Of a stretch of DNA of 64,000 nucleotides, positions 24,966-36,605 are shown in pieces. Both the position numbers and the translations under genes were made by a program. This DNA comes from Chrysemys picta bellii. Lineage: Eukaryota; Chordata; Testudines; Emydidae. The notes below the pieces were generated by a model. It made no database searches and was not told where the DNA came from. It saw only the letters and a list, made by a program, of their open reading frames with translations. Where the stretch lies: NCBI RefSeq assembly GCF_011386835.1, contig NC_088792.1, positions 44,072,882 to 44,136,881 of the forward strand, written 5' to 3'. The number at the start of each line of letters is the position of its first letter. The stretch's first letter is position 1.

Positions 24966-25169
24966 TCCGCTCCTCCGGATTCAGCCACACAGCATCCACG
25001 CCAAGAGGTGGAGGGACTTGAGGTTGGGGTGTAGGAGACAACTGTGGTCCTACAACAGCAGAACCGGTCGGTTGGGCAGGGGCCAGGAAGGGGCCACTGG
25101 AGAGGGAGCCCTTGCCGAGAACAGAACCGATGGTATTTCCTGTTCTGTCTGGTGGCAAACAGGTCCACT

Positions 25170-26627
25170 TGCGGAGTTCTCCACCTTTGGAAGATCATGC
25201 AGTCTACCTCTGGATGGAACAACCACTCCTGGTGAGAGGAGATGTGCCTGCTGAGTTGGTCTGCCAGCGTATTCCTGACACTGGGAAAGTGACAAGCTTC
25301 CAGGTGAATTTTGTGGCCGATGCATAAGTCCCATAGACGGAGTGCCTCTTGTCAGAGAGCCGACAAGCACACTTCCCCCTTGCCTATTGATGTAGAACAT
25401 CGAGGCTGTGTTGTCTGTCAGGACTCATACCACCTTGCCTGACAGGTGGGGCAGGAAGACTCCACACGCCAGCCGGACTGCTTGGAGCTCTTTGATGTTT
25501 ATGTGCAACTTCGCCTCTTCTGGGGACCACATCCCCTGTGTCTGGAGGTTGCCAAGATGTGTAACCCGGCAGAGGTCTGAGGCATCCGACACCAACTTGT
25601 TGGAGCGACGGGGGTTGTCGAACAAACCCCTTTCAGGACTGTCCTGTGGTCGGTCCACCATCACAGCGAGGTAAGTATCGCCTGGGGAATAGTAATGATT
25701 TTTTCCAGGGGGGCTTGGAACGGAGGATAGACTGTCCCCAGCCATTGTTGCAGGGGCCGCATCCAGAGCCTGGCATGGCGGACCATGTAAGTGCACGTTG
25801 CTATGTGACTCAGCAGGCACAAACAGACTCTAGCTGTAGTCAGAGGGAACGTGGAGACTTCCTCGATGAGGTTCGTCAACGTGTGGAACCTTTCCAGCAG
25901 CAGGAAGGCCCTGGCGCAGATCGAGTCAAGGACCGCTTCGATGAACTCTATCCTCTGCACTGGCACTAATGTCAACTTTTTGTCATTTACCAGTAGGCAA
26001 AGAGCGCGGCATGTGGCTTGAAGCTCCGCAACATCCCTTTGGACTTGAGACCTGGAGCTGCCCTTGACGAGACAGTCGTCAAAATATGGGTAGATATGGA
26101 TATCCCGACGCCTGAGATAAGACACTACCACCAACATGCACTTGGTAAACACTCTCGATGCTGTTGCCAGGCCGAACAGAGGATTGCTAACTGGTAATGT
26201 TGGGGCCCCACTGTAAACCGGAGGAAGCATGTGTGTCCTCGAAAGATCGCTATGTGGAAGTAAGCATCCTTCAAGTCGAGGGCAGCAGGGAGGGGATAAT
26301 AGAAGCCATGGAAACCATGCGGAACTTTAACTTCTTTAGGTATTTGTTGAGGTCTCGCAGGTCCAGGACAGGCCATAGACCGCCCTTGGCCTTTGGGATT
26401 AAAAAGTACCAGGAATAGAACCCCTTGTTCCTGTACTCGAGAGGAACCTCTTCCACCGCACCCAGCTGTAGCAACCCCTTTACCTCCTGCGTAAGAAGAC
26501 TCTCGTGAGGGGGTCCCTGAAGAGGGACAGGAAAGGTGGATCGGAAGGGGGGGTATAAAGGAATTGGAGGGTATAACCCTGCGTCACTGTGCTGAGGTCC
26601 CATCAGTCCAAGGTTATAGTGGTCCAA
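25170..26627 (-). pseudogene. DIRS segment Y reverse transcriptase and RNase H
   Basis: The RT is spread over several frames. The fingers contain GFYSWYFLIPKAKGGLWPVL and DLRDLNKYL (26271-26627). The palm contains AALDLKDAYFHI (26125-26376) and the active site YFDD at 26075-26086, with both aspartates intact. The thumb contains SHIATCTYMVRHARLWMRPL. RNase H follows with INIKELQAVRLACGVFLP and MFYINRQGG. Frameshifts near 26200-26250 and a stop in RNase H interrupt the reading frame, so the copy is inactive, although the catalytic box survives. Confidence 0.85.
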
Positions 26628-29600
26628 GCAGGGAGGAAAAGGGGAAAGTGGTTGGAGAACACTGGGACAGGTGGATCCGGGGAACAGTCTGATAGGTCAA
26701 CCTCAGGCGCACCTTCAAAATGTTTGGCCCCTTGCTTGGCATGGGTCGAGCCCAACGGCTTGGACGGCACTTGTAGCCCTTGCCTCGTTTGTGGGGCTGG
26801 TCCTGCTGAGGCTGCCTCCCCTGGCCCTGAGGCTGCTGTGGTTTGAACCGCTTACGTGCTGGGTCTGGGACGTAAAGACCCAGGGTTTTCAGGATGGTGT
26901 GGGAGCCCTGGAAGCCATGCAACTTGCTCCTGCAAATAGGGCTTAGCCGTTGAAGGGCAAGTCCTGCATTGACTGCTGAGCCCCAGAGGACAACCCAGAG
27001 AGGAACAGCCAGGAGGCTCGCCACATGGAGATAGTGGAAGCCATTGTGCGGACAGCAGCATCAGCAGCATCCGACGCCGCCTGGAGGGCCGTCCTGGCTG
27101 TGGTCGTGCCTTCATTGATGATTGGTCGGAACTCCTTCTTGGAAGCCTCGGGGAGCGACCCTTCGAACTTGGCCAGAGCTTGCCATATATTAAAGTCATA
27201 TAGGCCAAGGAGGGCTTGGTGGTTGGCCACTCTCAGCTGAAGGCTGGAAGACTAATAAATCTGAAATCCAAAGAGATACAGCTTCCTCAAGTCCTTTATT
27301 TTTTGAGGGTGGCCCTGGGTTGACCTTGCCTCTCTTTGTGGTTAACCGCCTCTACTATAAGGGAATTGGGGGCAGGGTGGGAGTATAAGTACTCATGTCC
27401 CTTGGTTGGCACAAAGTACTTGCGTTCGGCCCTCTTAGAGATGGGGCCAATGAGGAGGGGGTCTGCCACAGGACATTAGTGATTTTGGAAACCCCTCCAT
27501 GAAGGAATAGGGTCACCCTGGCCGGAGACGAGGAGCAAACAGAGTCCAAGGGCTCTTCCAGTTCCTCTGCCTGAAGCCCCAGCTTGGAAGCGACCCTCTT
27601 CTAAAGTTTCTGTGCATTTTGGAGTCATCTTGAGGAACTGGGTGAGGGGGCCCTGTGATAGCCTAGTCTGGCGACGACGAGGACAATGCCAATGCCGCAG
27701 GAACTTCCACTTCCATTGGTAGTCCAGCAGCTTACTCCCCTGGGTCCTCCTGGACCTGTGGGGTTTTACCCCCCGAAGCCTCACGCACCGTAGGGGGACG
27801 GGATACCGAGTCCGCTGGCCTCTTCAAGACTCCCGACTCTACTGGGCAGCCTGGGAAGGTTGGGTGAGGCTGTGGGACAGGTTTCGGTGCTGATGATGTA
27901 GCCCTGCACCACAGGTACCGGGGCCTGTCCCACAGTCAGGGAACTTCACTCCATGCCGGAGGTATAAGCGGAGTGGTTGGTACTGGGCGACCAATATCGG
28001 GAGGAGCGGTGGCTCTTGTCCGACTGGTGCCGGTCATTGCGTCCTGAAGCTGACCTGTCTGAGCAAGACGGGCGTCTTGGTCGGGATCTCGGGGACCGAC
28101 GGCATTTGGTGGATCTGCATCGGGGACCTGGCGATCCACATCTCACGCTACTCAAACAGTACTGGGATGTCCAACGGGACTGGGAGCTAATACAGGCTGG
28201 TTGCCAGGAGGCTCTTCCTGACTAGTGCGACCTACTGCTTGGAGACGGGCGATGAAGGCTCGGTGATCTGCGATCTCCGATACTCAAATGGTCCGGTGAT
28301 CGGTACCGAGTCCTTGGGGACAGTCGGGCTCAGTCCAGGAGTTCTTGCCAGGCGGCCACTCAGAGGGTCTGTGCCAATTTACCGGCGAGGTACACCTTGA
28401 TTCCCTCGATTGGTGTCCCCTGTACGGAGACCGAAGAGGGCTCCTGTGATGTTATCTGATTAAAATATGATCTGGAAACATTTTGTCTTCAATCCTGCTT
28501 ATTACCTCTGGAGGAACTTTGCTACAAACTGAAGCTCTGAACAAAGGACTGAATGACCCATCCAAGCTATGGATGTATTCCAGTGATTTGACTTAAGCCA
28601 GCAGTTTATTCCATCACTGCTACAAGCCTGAACCAACAACTTTGCCATTACTGTATGTAACTGATTCCTTTAACCAATTTTAACTCTCACCTTTTTTTTT
28701 TAAATGAATAAACCTTTAGATTTTATATGCTAAAGGATTGGCATCAGCGTGATTTTGGGGTAAGATCTGAGTTATATATTGACCTGGGTATGTGGCTGGT
28801 CTTTTGGGAACAGAAGAACCTATTATTTGATGAGACTAGTTGTAAAGAACCAGTCATCTCTGAATCCAGTGTTTTTGATGGTGATATAAGAACTGCAATG
28901 CCTGAGGAAACTGCCTTTATATTTTCTTGTTAGCCAGCGTGGTGAAACAGAAGTTTACTTATCTGCCCTATTTCTCAGCAGTTCCTCCTGAATTTGGCAT
29001 CCTCAGTTGTGACCCACTGAGGCACGGGTACAGCTCCACTGGGCCTGCCTCTCTAGTCCTGAGGCGTGATGGCTTTGGGTGGACAATCAATGGTGGGACG
29101 CCCCTCTCGACAGGGAATGGTGCTGCTGAAGCCGGGACACCCGCATAAGTCCCAACGTGGGTTTTCCCTGAGACTGGGGTACCGCTGGAGCTGGTGTGGG
29201 CGGCACCAGGAATATCAGGATCTCCTGAGCTGCTTGAAGGGCTTCAGGTGTCGATGGCACCTGAAGCTGGTAGGGGCCTGCACCGCTATCTGGAGTCACA
29301 GGGATGGGCTTCATCACTTGACTTGAGCTGGGGTCCGACTTCCCAAAGGATGCATTGAGCTACATGGCACAGGTCATGGCTTGCCCCAGCCCTCTCCTTT
29401 CCCTTAGGGGAGGTAGGAGATCTTCCTGCACAGTCTTTTTCGGCTTCTTGACCGGAGCCATGGAGGGGGACCGGTGCCAGCTCATGGATGGCGCCGGCGG
29501 AGCACTGTGCACGGAGGCTGTGGTGCTCGGTGTGGAGTCGGACTGCTGCTCCCGTGCCGGAGTGAGTGCCGACTCCATTAAGAGTGCTTTCACATGGATA

Positions 29601-29770
29601 TTGCGCTCCTTCTTCGTCCTAGGTTTAAAGGACTTGCAGATATGGCACTTGTCACTTATGTGCTCTTTGCCTAAGCACCTTAGGCAGCTGGTATGTGGAT
29701 CGCTGATGGGCATAGTCCGTTTGCAGCGATCACAGGGCTTAAAGCCTGGGGACCAGGGCAATGCCCCGTC
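26614..29770 (-). pseudogene. DIRS segment Y ORF1 (Gag-like), interrupted
   Basis: Coding order starts near 29761 with a Cys/His motif: CDRC, then HTSCLRCLGKEH, then CHIC (about 29650-29740), followed by a basic, proline-rich stretch. An LTR-like repeat (28455-29020) cuts the gene. On the other side, an Arg/Ser-rich region (27936-28440) leads into a helical segment TTTARTALQAASDAADAAVR (26943-27230) and a basic glutamine-rich tail. The alanine-rich helix recurs in copies D (31589-31849) and E (52194-52412), so it is a family trait. Role inferred: nucleic-acid-binding structural protein. Confidence 0.65.
28455..29020. mobile_element. LTR-like repeat inserted in DIRS ORF1
   Basis: About 560 bp of AT-rich sequence with a single AATAAA (about 28707) and no reading frame. 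It interrupts the GC-rich DIRS ORF1 of segment Y. TGTGA occurs at both edges and may be a 5-bp target duplication. The class is uncertain: a solo LTR fits best, but ends are not exact. Confidence 0.4.
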
Positions 29771-29954
29771 TCCTGCTGAGTCCCGTTCGGGACTAATGAA
29801 GAATTTGAGAACTACTACTAAGGGTAACTAATAAACTACTAACTATATACAGCTATATTACAGGTTTTCAAAGTTCTCAAGAACAGAGAACAAAACAATG
29901 CTAGCCAAAGCAGCAGATGTTCCAGTGCCATCACTGGTGACAAGAAGGGACTGA

Positions 29955-30118
29955 GGGTGGGGGGAACCAGCGGTGCCTCTTATACCGCGCTATGCGGGCG
30001 CCAGTCCAGAGGGCACCAGAGCCGGTCCTTTATGGACATTGCTGAGGGAAAAACTTTCGGCACTGGTGCATGTGGCGAGCACACACAAGTAATTTGAAAT
30101 GTACATGAGCAAGCACCC
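29955..30118 (-). repeat. DIRS segment Y 5' terminal inverted repeat
   Basis: Similar in layout to the D terminal repeat at 34772-34955 (GAGGGAAAAA, then CATGTGGCGAGCACACA, ending ACATGAGCAAGCAC). It ends exactly where the RNase H coding sequence of segment D breaks off. Confidence 0.65.
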
Positions 30119-31130
30119 ACCTCTGAAAGATGGATCTGGTTGAAGGGACCACTTGTGGTGAGAAGAAAAAGACTTTCTGAGATGATCTGCCCAGAATGTT
30201 CCAGGCTTCTGGAAGGTGGAAAGCTTCAAGGTGGATGTAATGTTTCACACAGAAGTCCCACAGGTGACTGGCCTCTTGACAAATGGTGGAGATGCACGCT
30301 CTTCCTGGTCTGTTGATGTAAAATATGGCTGCCATGTTGTCCATAAGCACTCATAAGACTTTGCCTGTGAGCTTGGGTAGGAACACCTGGCATGCTAAGC
30401 AGACTGCTCTGAGCTCTCTGACATTTATGTGCAAGGAGAGCTCTTCCTGAGATCACAGGCCCTGAGTCCTGAGGTACTCAAGGTAAGCCCTTCAACCTTG
30501 ATCGGACACATCCAAAATTAGGGATACTGCCCATTGGGGGGTGACAAAGAGAACGCAGGCATGCACTGCTTGGGACCCCTCCAGTCGAGGGAAGTGAGGA
30601 CCGGGTCGGGAACTGTAAACACCAAGTCCAAGTGGTGGCGGCTAGGTCAGTACACTGAGGCCAGCCATGCTGTACCATGTAAGTGCACGCAGCCATGTGA
30701 CCTAAAAGTTTGAGGCATGAGTAGACTCTAATGCCTTGCCATCTGAGGAAGACCACCACCACTGCCATGCATTTTGTGAAAACTCCAGGGGCTGCCAACA
30801 GGCCAAAGGAGAGGATGGTGAATGGACAGTGGGTCTGGTTTATGATAAACCTGAGGAACCTTCTGTGACCCTGGAAGATGGAGATGTGGAAATAGGTGTC
30901 TTTCAGGTCGAGGGCAGCGTACCAGTCCCCAGGATCTAGGGAGGGAATAATGGAGACTAGGGAGACCATGCAAAACCTCAGCTTATTGAGATAGCTGTTG
31001 AAGCGATGCAGGTCTAGGATGGATCAAAGACCCCCTTTGGCCTTTGGGATTAGGAAATAGTGAGAGTAAAACCCTTTCTTTCTCTCAAGTTCTGAGGCAC
31101 CTTCTCTCCAGCCCCTACCCTCAGGAGGTC
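30119..31130 (-). pseudogene. DIRS segment D reverse transcriptase / RNase H, deleted
   Basis: RT fragment with AALDLKDTYFHISIFQGHRR and APGVFTKCMAVVVVFLRWQG (30478-30969). After GIRVYSC the frame jumps directly to LKLLGHMAACTYMVQHG: the segment holding the catalytic YxDD box is deleted. RNase H continues with MLMDNMAAIFYINRPG and ends at SIFQRW (30119-30145), where segment Y's terminus begins. Inactive by deletion. Confidence 0.8.
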
Positions 31131-31329
31131 TTGCACCTTAGACTAGAAGTTGCTTGTGAGAAGGGTCCCTGGAGAGGGACAGGTGGAAGAAAACTGAAGG
31201 ATGTAACCTTCCTCCACCATACTCAGCACCCAATGATCTGAGGTGATGAGGAACCATGCTGAGCTGAAGTAGGAGAGTCAGTCTAAAAACAACGGGGTGG
31301 GGGGCAGGATCTGGAATGGAAATTGATAT

Positions 31330-33430
31330 AATGCTCTTGAGCACCCCTTCCAAAGTTCTGCTTGGGGTCTCCTGGATATCTATTCGAGCCCAGTAGCTAG
31401 GCTGAGGTGTAAAGGAATGACCGCCTGCACTTATAATCTGTGCTTCATTTTTTCAACAGGTCTTGGCGAGGTGGCAGAGATGAGAAGCGGGCAGGTTGCT
31501 GAGGTCTGAAATGCTTCCTCGAAAGTGCCAGAGGGTAGAGGCCCAGCAATCTGAGGGGAGCCCTGGAATGTTTCAGGTGCTGAAGTTTCTAATCCATCTT
31601 TTCAGAGAAGAGGGAGATTCCCTCAAACAGAAGATCCTGAATGGATAGTTGAACCTCCGGTGACAAGCCCAAGGATTGGAGCCAGGAGCATCTTCTCATG
31701 ACCACAGCCGATGCTACTGTTTTGGCTGCCATGTCAGCTGCGTCTAGGGCCACCTGGAGGGAGGTCCTGGCTACGGTCTGTCCTTCCTCCATCAGAGCGG
31801 AGAACACTTGCCCGGACTCCTGGGGCAGCGAGTCCTTAAACTCTGCCATCGAGTCCCAGACATTATAGTCCTACCTCCCGAGCAAGGCCTGCTGGTCGGA
31901 GATGTGGAGCTGTAACCCACCAGTAGAATAAATCTTTCAACCAAACAGGTCCAGCTTCTTTGAGTCCTTTGGCTTCGGGGTTGCGCCGTGCAGCCCTTGC
32001 CTGTCTCTTTCGTTGGCCGCTGTGAGCACAAGGAACCGGGGGGGGGGGGGATGGGATTATAGGCTTTCATACCCCTTGGCAGGAACATACTACTACTTCT
32101 CTGCTCTTTTTGAAATAGGGGGTAGAGAGGAATGGGTCTGCCATAGGGACCTGACTGGACCCATAAAGGCTTTGTTGAGGGCTAAGGCCACCTTTGATGG
32201 GACCGCTGTGGCCAAGATGTTGATCAGGCTGTATGAGGACTCTTTAAGCCACCTCTACCTCTAGTCCCAGGTTAGAAGCCACCCTTTTCAATAGCGCCTG
32301 GTGAGCTCTAAAGTCATCCTGCAGCACCGAGCCATTCAGTCCCATCTGGGGAAGAGGAGGAGACCTGCACCAACCACATCACACAGGCCTAACTCCTGAG
32401 TGTCAGTACTGGAGTCAGGATCAGGTGTTGGATGGTGTGGCGAAGAGGCTCTTCTCTTGGGCACCACTGACTACGAACAGTTGGAAGGTAGCCACAGTAC
32501 TGGGGGGAACCCCCATGGATTCCAAAATGGCCATTGGACCCGCATAGGCCACTGCCCTCTGGGGCAGGTGCATGCATGGGGATCTGGTGGGATGTATGTC
32601 AGGTACGGGTAACAGTCCCTTGACTGGGTGCAGGACTCTACCTCTGACTCCAAGTCAGCTTGGGGAGACCAGGAGGGGGTCAAACCTCTTGCTTCCACTG
32701 GCCAGTGCTGAGGATCCAGGGATTGGTACCAGAGCGGGGAAGTTTCGCTGATGTCAGCAGGGCCGGTTTCCCTCGCCTGGGTCAGCAGTATCAGGAGAGT
32801 CGCTGTGAAGGCCTCTAGGGGGGACAGCACTGCGATCCCGCCATTGCCATGGTGTTCCCCAGGTTTCAGTGGATGGTCTTGAACCAGATTCAACAGCATC
32901 TGCGAGCAGGGCAGAGTCGACGGTGTCACTTGCTGAACAGGGGTGGAGTAGTGGCCCAACGCAGTTCGCACTCTGCTGGACTCCCCTTGCTTGTTCTTCC
33001 TTGGTTCCGGGAGCATCCCCTCTTGGACCATTGTTTCTTGTGCTTCTTTCTCGGCACAGGTAAAGGGGAACTATGCCGAGGAACCCATGCTGCTGGAGGA
33101 GCACTCTGCACCGATGTCAAAGTACTCGGTGCCGAGTCCAACTGGCTTGGCTCTGACGCTGGTCTGAGTGCAGCTTCCATCAAGATGGCACTTAGCGTAG
33201 CCTCCCTGTCCTTTTTTGTACAAGGCTTGAACTCATGGCAGATCTGGCAATGCTTTTACACATGGGCTTTCCCCAGACACTTCAGGCAGCTGGAGTGTGG
33301 GTTGATCACCAGCATGGGCTTGCCCCACGAGGCACAGGGTTTGAAGTGCAGAGATCGGAGCATGCCCAATCCCAAGGGTGGACGATGCCCCTCTAAACTA
33401 ACTGTATACACTACTGCTAAAGAATAAAAC
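31330..33430 (-). pseudogene. DIRS segment D ORF1 (Gag-like)
   Basis: The alanine-rich helix ARTSLQVALDAADMAAKTVA lies at 31589-31849. Further upstream in coding order are acidic and proline-rich frames (32471-33183). At the start (about 33230-33380) is a decayed Cys/His motif, HSSCLKCLGKAH, with the first C-x2-C damaged and a stop after it. The order of parts equals that of segment Y. Confidence 0.65.
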
Positions 33431-33518
33431 TGAAGTAACTAAACTTGAGAAAGAAAGGAGGAAACAACAGACTCACTGATTGAATGCCTTTCCAAGGCAA
33501 GAGAAGTTGTTCCAGAGA

Positions 33519-34771
33519 AAAGCCTTTGACAAGGTCCCTCACCAAAGGCTCTTACGTAAATTAAGTTGTCATGGGATAAGAAGATACTTTCATGGATTGA
33601 GAAGTGGTTAAAAGACAGGGAACAAAGGGTAGGAATGAATGGTAAATTTTCAGAATTGAGACGGGTAACTAGTGGTGTTCCCCAAGGGTCAGTTTTAGGA
33701 CCAACCCTATTCAACTTATTCATAAATGATCTGGAGAAAGAGGTAAACAGTGAGGTGGCAAAGTTTGCAGATGATACTAAACTGCTCAAGATAGTTAAGA
33801 CCAAAGCAGACTGTGAAGAACTTCCAAAAGATCTCACAAAACTAAGTGACTGGGCAACAAAATGGCAAATGAAATTTAATGTGGATAAATGTAAAGTAAT
33901 GCACATTGGAAAAAAATAACCCCAACTATACATACAATATGATGGGGGCTAATTTAGCTACAACTAGTCAGGAAAGAGATCTTGGAGTCATCGTGGATAG
34001 TTCTCTGAAGACATCCATGCAGTGTGCAGCGGCAGTCAAAAAAGCAAACAGCATGTTAGGAATCATTTTAAAAGGGTTAGAGAATAAGATGGAGAATATC
34101 TTATTGTCCTTATATAAATCCATGGTAGGCCCACATCTTGAATACTGCGTACAGATGTGGTCTCCTTATCTCAAAAAAGATATACTGGCATTAGAAATAG
34201 TTCAGAAAAGGTCAACTAAAATGATTAGGGGTTTGGAACTGGTCCCATATGAGGAGAGATTAAAGAGGCTAGGACTTTTCAGCTTGGAAAAGAGGAGACT
34301 AAGGGGGGATATGATAGAGGTATATAAAATCATGAGTGGTATGGAGAAAGTGAATAAGGAAAAGTTATTTACTTGTTCCCATAATCTAAGAACTAGGGCC
34401 CACCAAATGAAATTAATGGGCAGCAGCTTTAAAACAAATAAAAGGAACTTCTTCACACAGCGCACAGTCAACCTGTGGAACTCCTTGCCTGAGGAGGTTG
34501 TGAAGGCTAGGACTATAACAGTGTTTAAAAGAGAACTAGATAAATTCATGAAGGTTAAGTCCATTAATGGCTATTAGCCAGGATGGGTAAGGAATGGTGT
34601 CCCTAGCCTCTGTTTGTCAAAGGGTGGAGATGGATGGCAGGAGAGAGATCACTTGATCATTACCTGTTAGGTTCACTCCCTCTGGGACACCTGGCATTGG
34701 CCACTGTTGGTGGACAGGATACTGGGCTGGATGGACCTTTGGTCTGACCCAGTGTGGCCATTCTTATGTAA
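33519..34771 (+). mobile_element. CR1 LINE, youngest copy
   Basis: 5'-truncated forward CR1 inserted into the 5' leader of DIRS segment D: DIRS sequence stops near 33518 and resumes at 34772. It ends with GTGTGGCCATTCTTATGTAA. The two ORF2 pieces together run almost to the true stop, making this the best preserved CR1 here. Confidence 0.88.
33566..34577 (+). pseudogene. CR1 ORF2 C-terminal RT, one frameshift
   Basis: Two overlapping frames. The first (33566-33919) contains [20 protein letters not shown] and KFADDTKLLK, so the RT catalytic FADD box is intact, then KWQMKFNVDKCKVMHIGK. The second (33906-34577) continues NPNYTYNMMG through [55 protein letters not shown] and ends SINGY plus stop. 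The break is at an A-run at about 33910-33917, consistent with a single base slip. The N-terminal endonuclease is absent. Confidence 0.85.
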
Positions 34772-34955
34772 GAAGGAACTGAGACAGTGCAGGGCCAGCT
34801 GGGCCCCCTTATACTGGTGCTTGAGCATGCGGCACCAGAGGATGCTAGAGCTGGGCCGATGGATACCATTGAGGGAAAAATCTCTGGCGACTATGCACAT
34901 GGCACACATGCACCTAACATAGAATGTACATGAGCAAGCTCTCGAAGAACCACCA
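34772..34955 (-). repeat. DIRS segment D 5' terminal inverted repeat
   Basis: Reverse complement of the segment X 3' terminal repeat (about 22260-22440): GAAGGAACTGAG at one side, GAGGGAAAAATCTCTGGCGAC in the middle, ACATGAGCAAGC at the outer end. Confidence 0.65.
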
Positions 34956-34959
34956 CGTT

Positions 34960-35980
34960 TTCCGTTTTAGTAATTTTATGTGATAAAGATGAGGATTTTT
35001 AGTATGATTTTTTTATTCTGATAGTGTGCCTTTTTAAACAAATAAACTGAAGCCAGTGGTGCTGTAAAAACTGATGTTCCAGAGTTATATGGAGCATCCA
35101 ATACCACCACTTCTGCCTTATGGGTTTAGTAATACAAGGCCATAATATGACTGTGGCATATTCTAGCCCTCCCTCAAAGCATCATGACACAAAAGCCCAA
35201 CTTTCAATGATGTTACGTAATCTTCCTGATTCTGTTTTGGGCCTTCTGGAATTCATTAGCCTGCAATATCCTACAAGCCAGCAACTGTCCAGACTGATTT
35301 ACCATAGTAAACTCTATTCCTAGCTACCACCTTTCTACTCAGATGCAAATCAAGATCTCAGCAAAACTTCCTTAAACGCTTATGACTGCAGACAGAAAAG
35401 GCTGTTGAAGCTGCAGCTTTGTTTCTGAAGACAGAATATCAAAAGAGTTAGTGAGGAAAAAATAGAACTAAAAACAGGGGGTCATGTAGGGCTGGATGTT
35501 CCTAGCATTGATGCGGAAGTAGTAGTGATTGGTAGGAGATAAATCACACTTAACCCACAATAAAATTAGACCCCCACTGAGCCCCTAAAGAGAGTTGGAT
35601 CTCCCTTGCCCCCAAAGAACAGAGTTCTTAAGTGTCTCCAGTTCTGTCTTAGTTCTCTGTTTGCTTTACAAATTGTATCTCTCACCGTCTGGAAAAGCTA
35701 TTTTCACTTGCAAAAACTACCTTTTCTCCCTATCTAATAACTGGACATAAAACACTTTTTTGTTTTGTTTTTCATAATTCTTTAGTTGCAGAACTTTTCA
35801 CACCACTTTCCTGTCAGTGACAATTTGGGAAAATAATTACAACTACATTAATTGATATAACAGATACATGTGCTACATGCTAATTGTCACATGCTTGAAA
35901 AATAAACCACCTCTGTTCTTAGACACTGTTAGACATCTTCATTGATAATCTCTCAATTAAGAGTTGGCTAGAATTGCATA
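34960..35980. other. SLC25A40 intron, nothing recognised
   Basis: AT-rich sequence with no exon, repeat or RNA gene that I can identify. Confidence 0.5.
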
Positions 35981-35982
35981 TA

Positions 35983-36155
35983 CACCTCTACCCCGATATA
36001 ACGCAAAGTCGGATATAACGCTGTAAAGCAGTGCTCTGGGGGGGGAGGGCTGCGCACGCCGGTGGATCAAAGCAAGTTCGATATTACGCGGTTTCACCTA
36101 TAACGCGGTAAGATTTTTTGGCTCCCGGGGACAGCATTATATCGAGGTAGAGGTG
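35983..36155. mobile_element. Tc1/mariner-superfamily MITE (TA target)
   Basis: 173 bp with near-perfect inverted ends (CACCTCTACCCCGATATAAC... and ...ATTATATCGAGGTAGAGGTG) flanked by TA on both sides. The interior repeats short ATAACGC motifs. Non-coding and non-autonomous; pogo/Tigger or mariner origin is inferred from the TA target. Confidence 0.8.
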
Positions 36156-36304
36156 TATATTTCATGACTGCTCCACAGTTAACAACATTCATGTGGAAGG
36201 ATATGAGTATTTTTTATCTTGCACATGTTAGATTCTATAAAAACTTGTTAATGATTAAATCCACTTAATTTCCTTTTTTCTTGGAAATATATTAAAACAG
36301 TTAC

Positions 36305-36385
36305 CAGCAAATAATCCAGTAAACCCGTGCTCAGCAACAATTCTCTTCATTACTGTCCATGTTGATGTGGACCTCTTCTGTGATA
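36305..36385 (-). CDS. SLC25A40: SLC25A40, penultimate coding exon
   Basis: 81 bp between acceptor tctatctag and donor gtaact. Phase in: two bases completing a leucine codon; phase out: one base, giving the glycine completed in the last exon. It encodes SQKRSTSTWTVMKRIVAEHG then FTGLFAG. This matches human MSTWIIMKNIVAKNGFSGLFSG, the matrix-side amphipathic helix and [FY]xGLxxG region of the third carrier repeat. There is an earlier possible acceptor (cacag), but it would shift the phase. Confidence 0.93.
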
Positions 36386-36605
36386 CTAGATAGAGTACAA
36401 CAAAATAAAGTGTGAATTAAATAGTATACAAATTAATACCACCACAGAAAAGTAATAAATACTCTTGAAAATCAGAGGGATCACATCAATCAAATGCACT
36501 AGCTGTTTTTATTTTAGTCACATTTTAAATTCATTTTACATTAATTTTGCACATACTGATGGAAAATGAAGGAGTTGTTTTATTATTTCAAACTGATGGG
36601 AATTG

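Larger units (their letters stand above)
24479..30118 (-). mobile_element. DIRS-type retrotransposon segment Y, best preserved copy
   Basis: Right to left: intact-looking 5' terminal repeat (29955-30118), ORF1 (26614-29770, split by an LTR-like insert at 28455-29020), reverse transcriptase and RNase H (25170-26627), linker, and the N-terminal half of the recombinase, ending abruptly at 24479. Frames are longer and less broken than in the neighbouring copies, so it is younger. It lacks the recombinase C-terminus and 3' end. Confidence 0.8.
30119..34955 (-). mobile_element. DIRS-type element segment D (5' part), CR1-interrupted
   Basis: Right to left: 5' terminal repeat (34772-34955), a CR1 insertion in the opposite orientation (33519-34771), ORF1 (31330-33430), RT with an internal deletion, and RNase H, breaking off at 30119. 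It is older than segment Y, judged by stops. The 3' part is missing here but may be segment X at 22210-24478. Confidence 0.75.

Noticed and set aside
24946..25254. Forward-strand frames over the DIRS block 24000-33400
   Set aside because: Antisense to the reverse-strand RT, recombinase and ORF1 frames, with no domain of their own.
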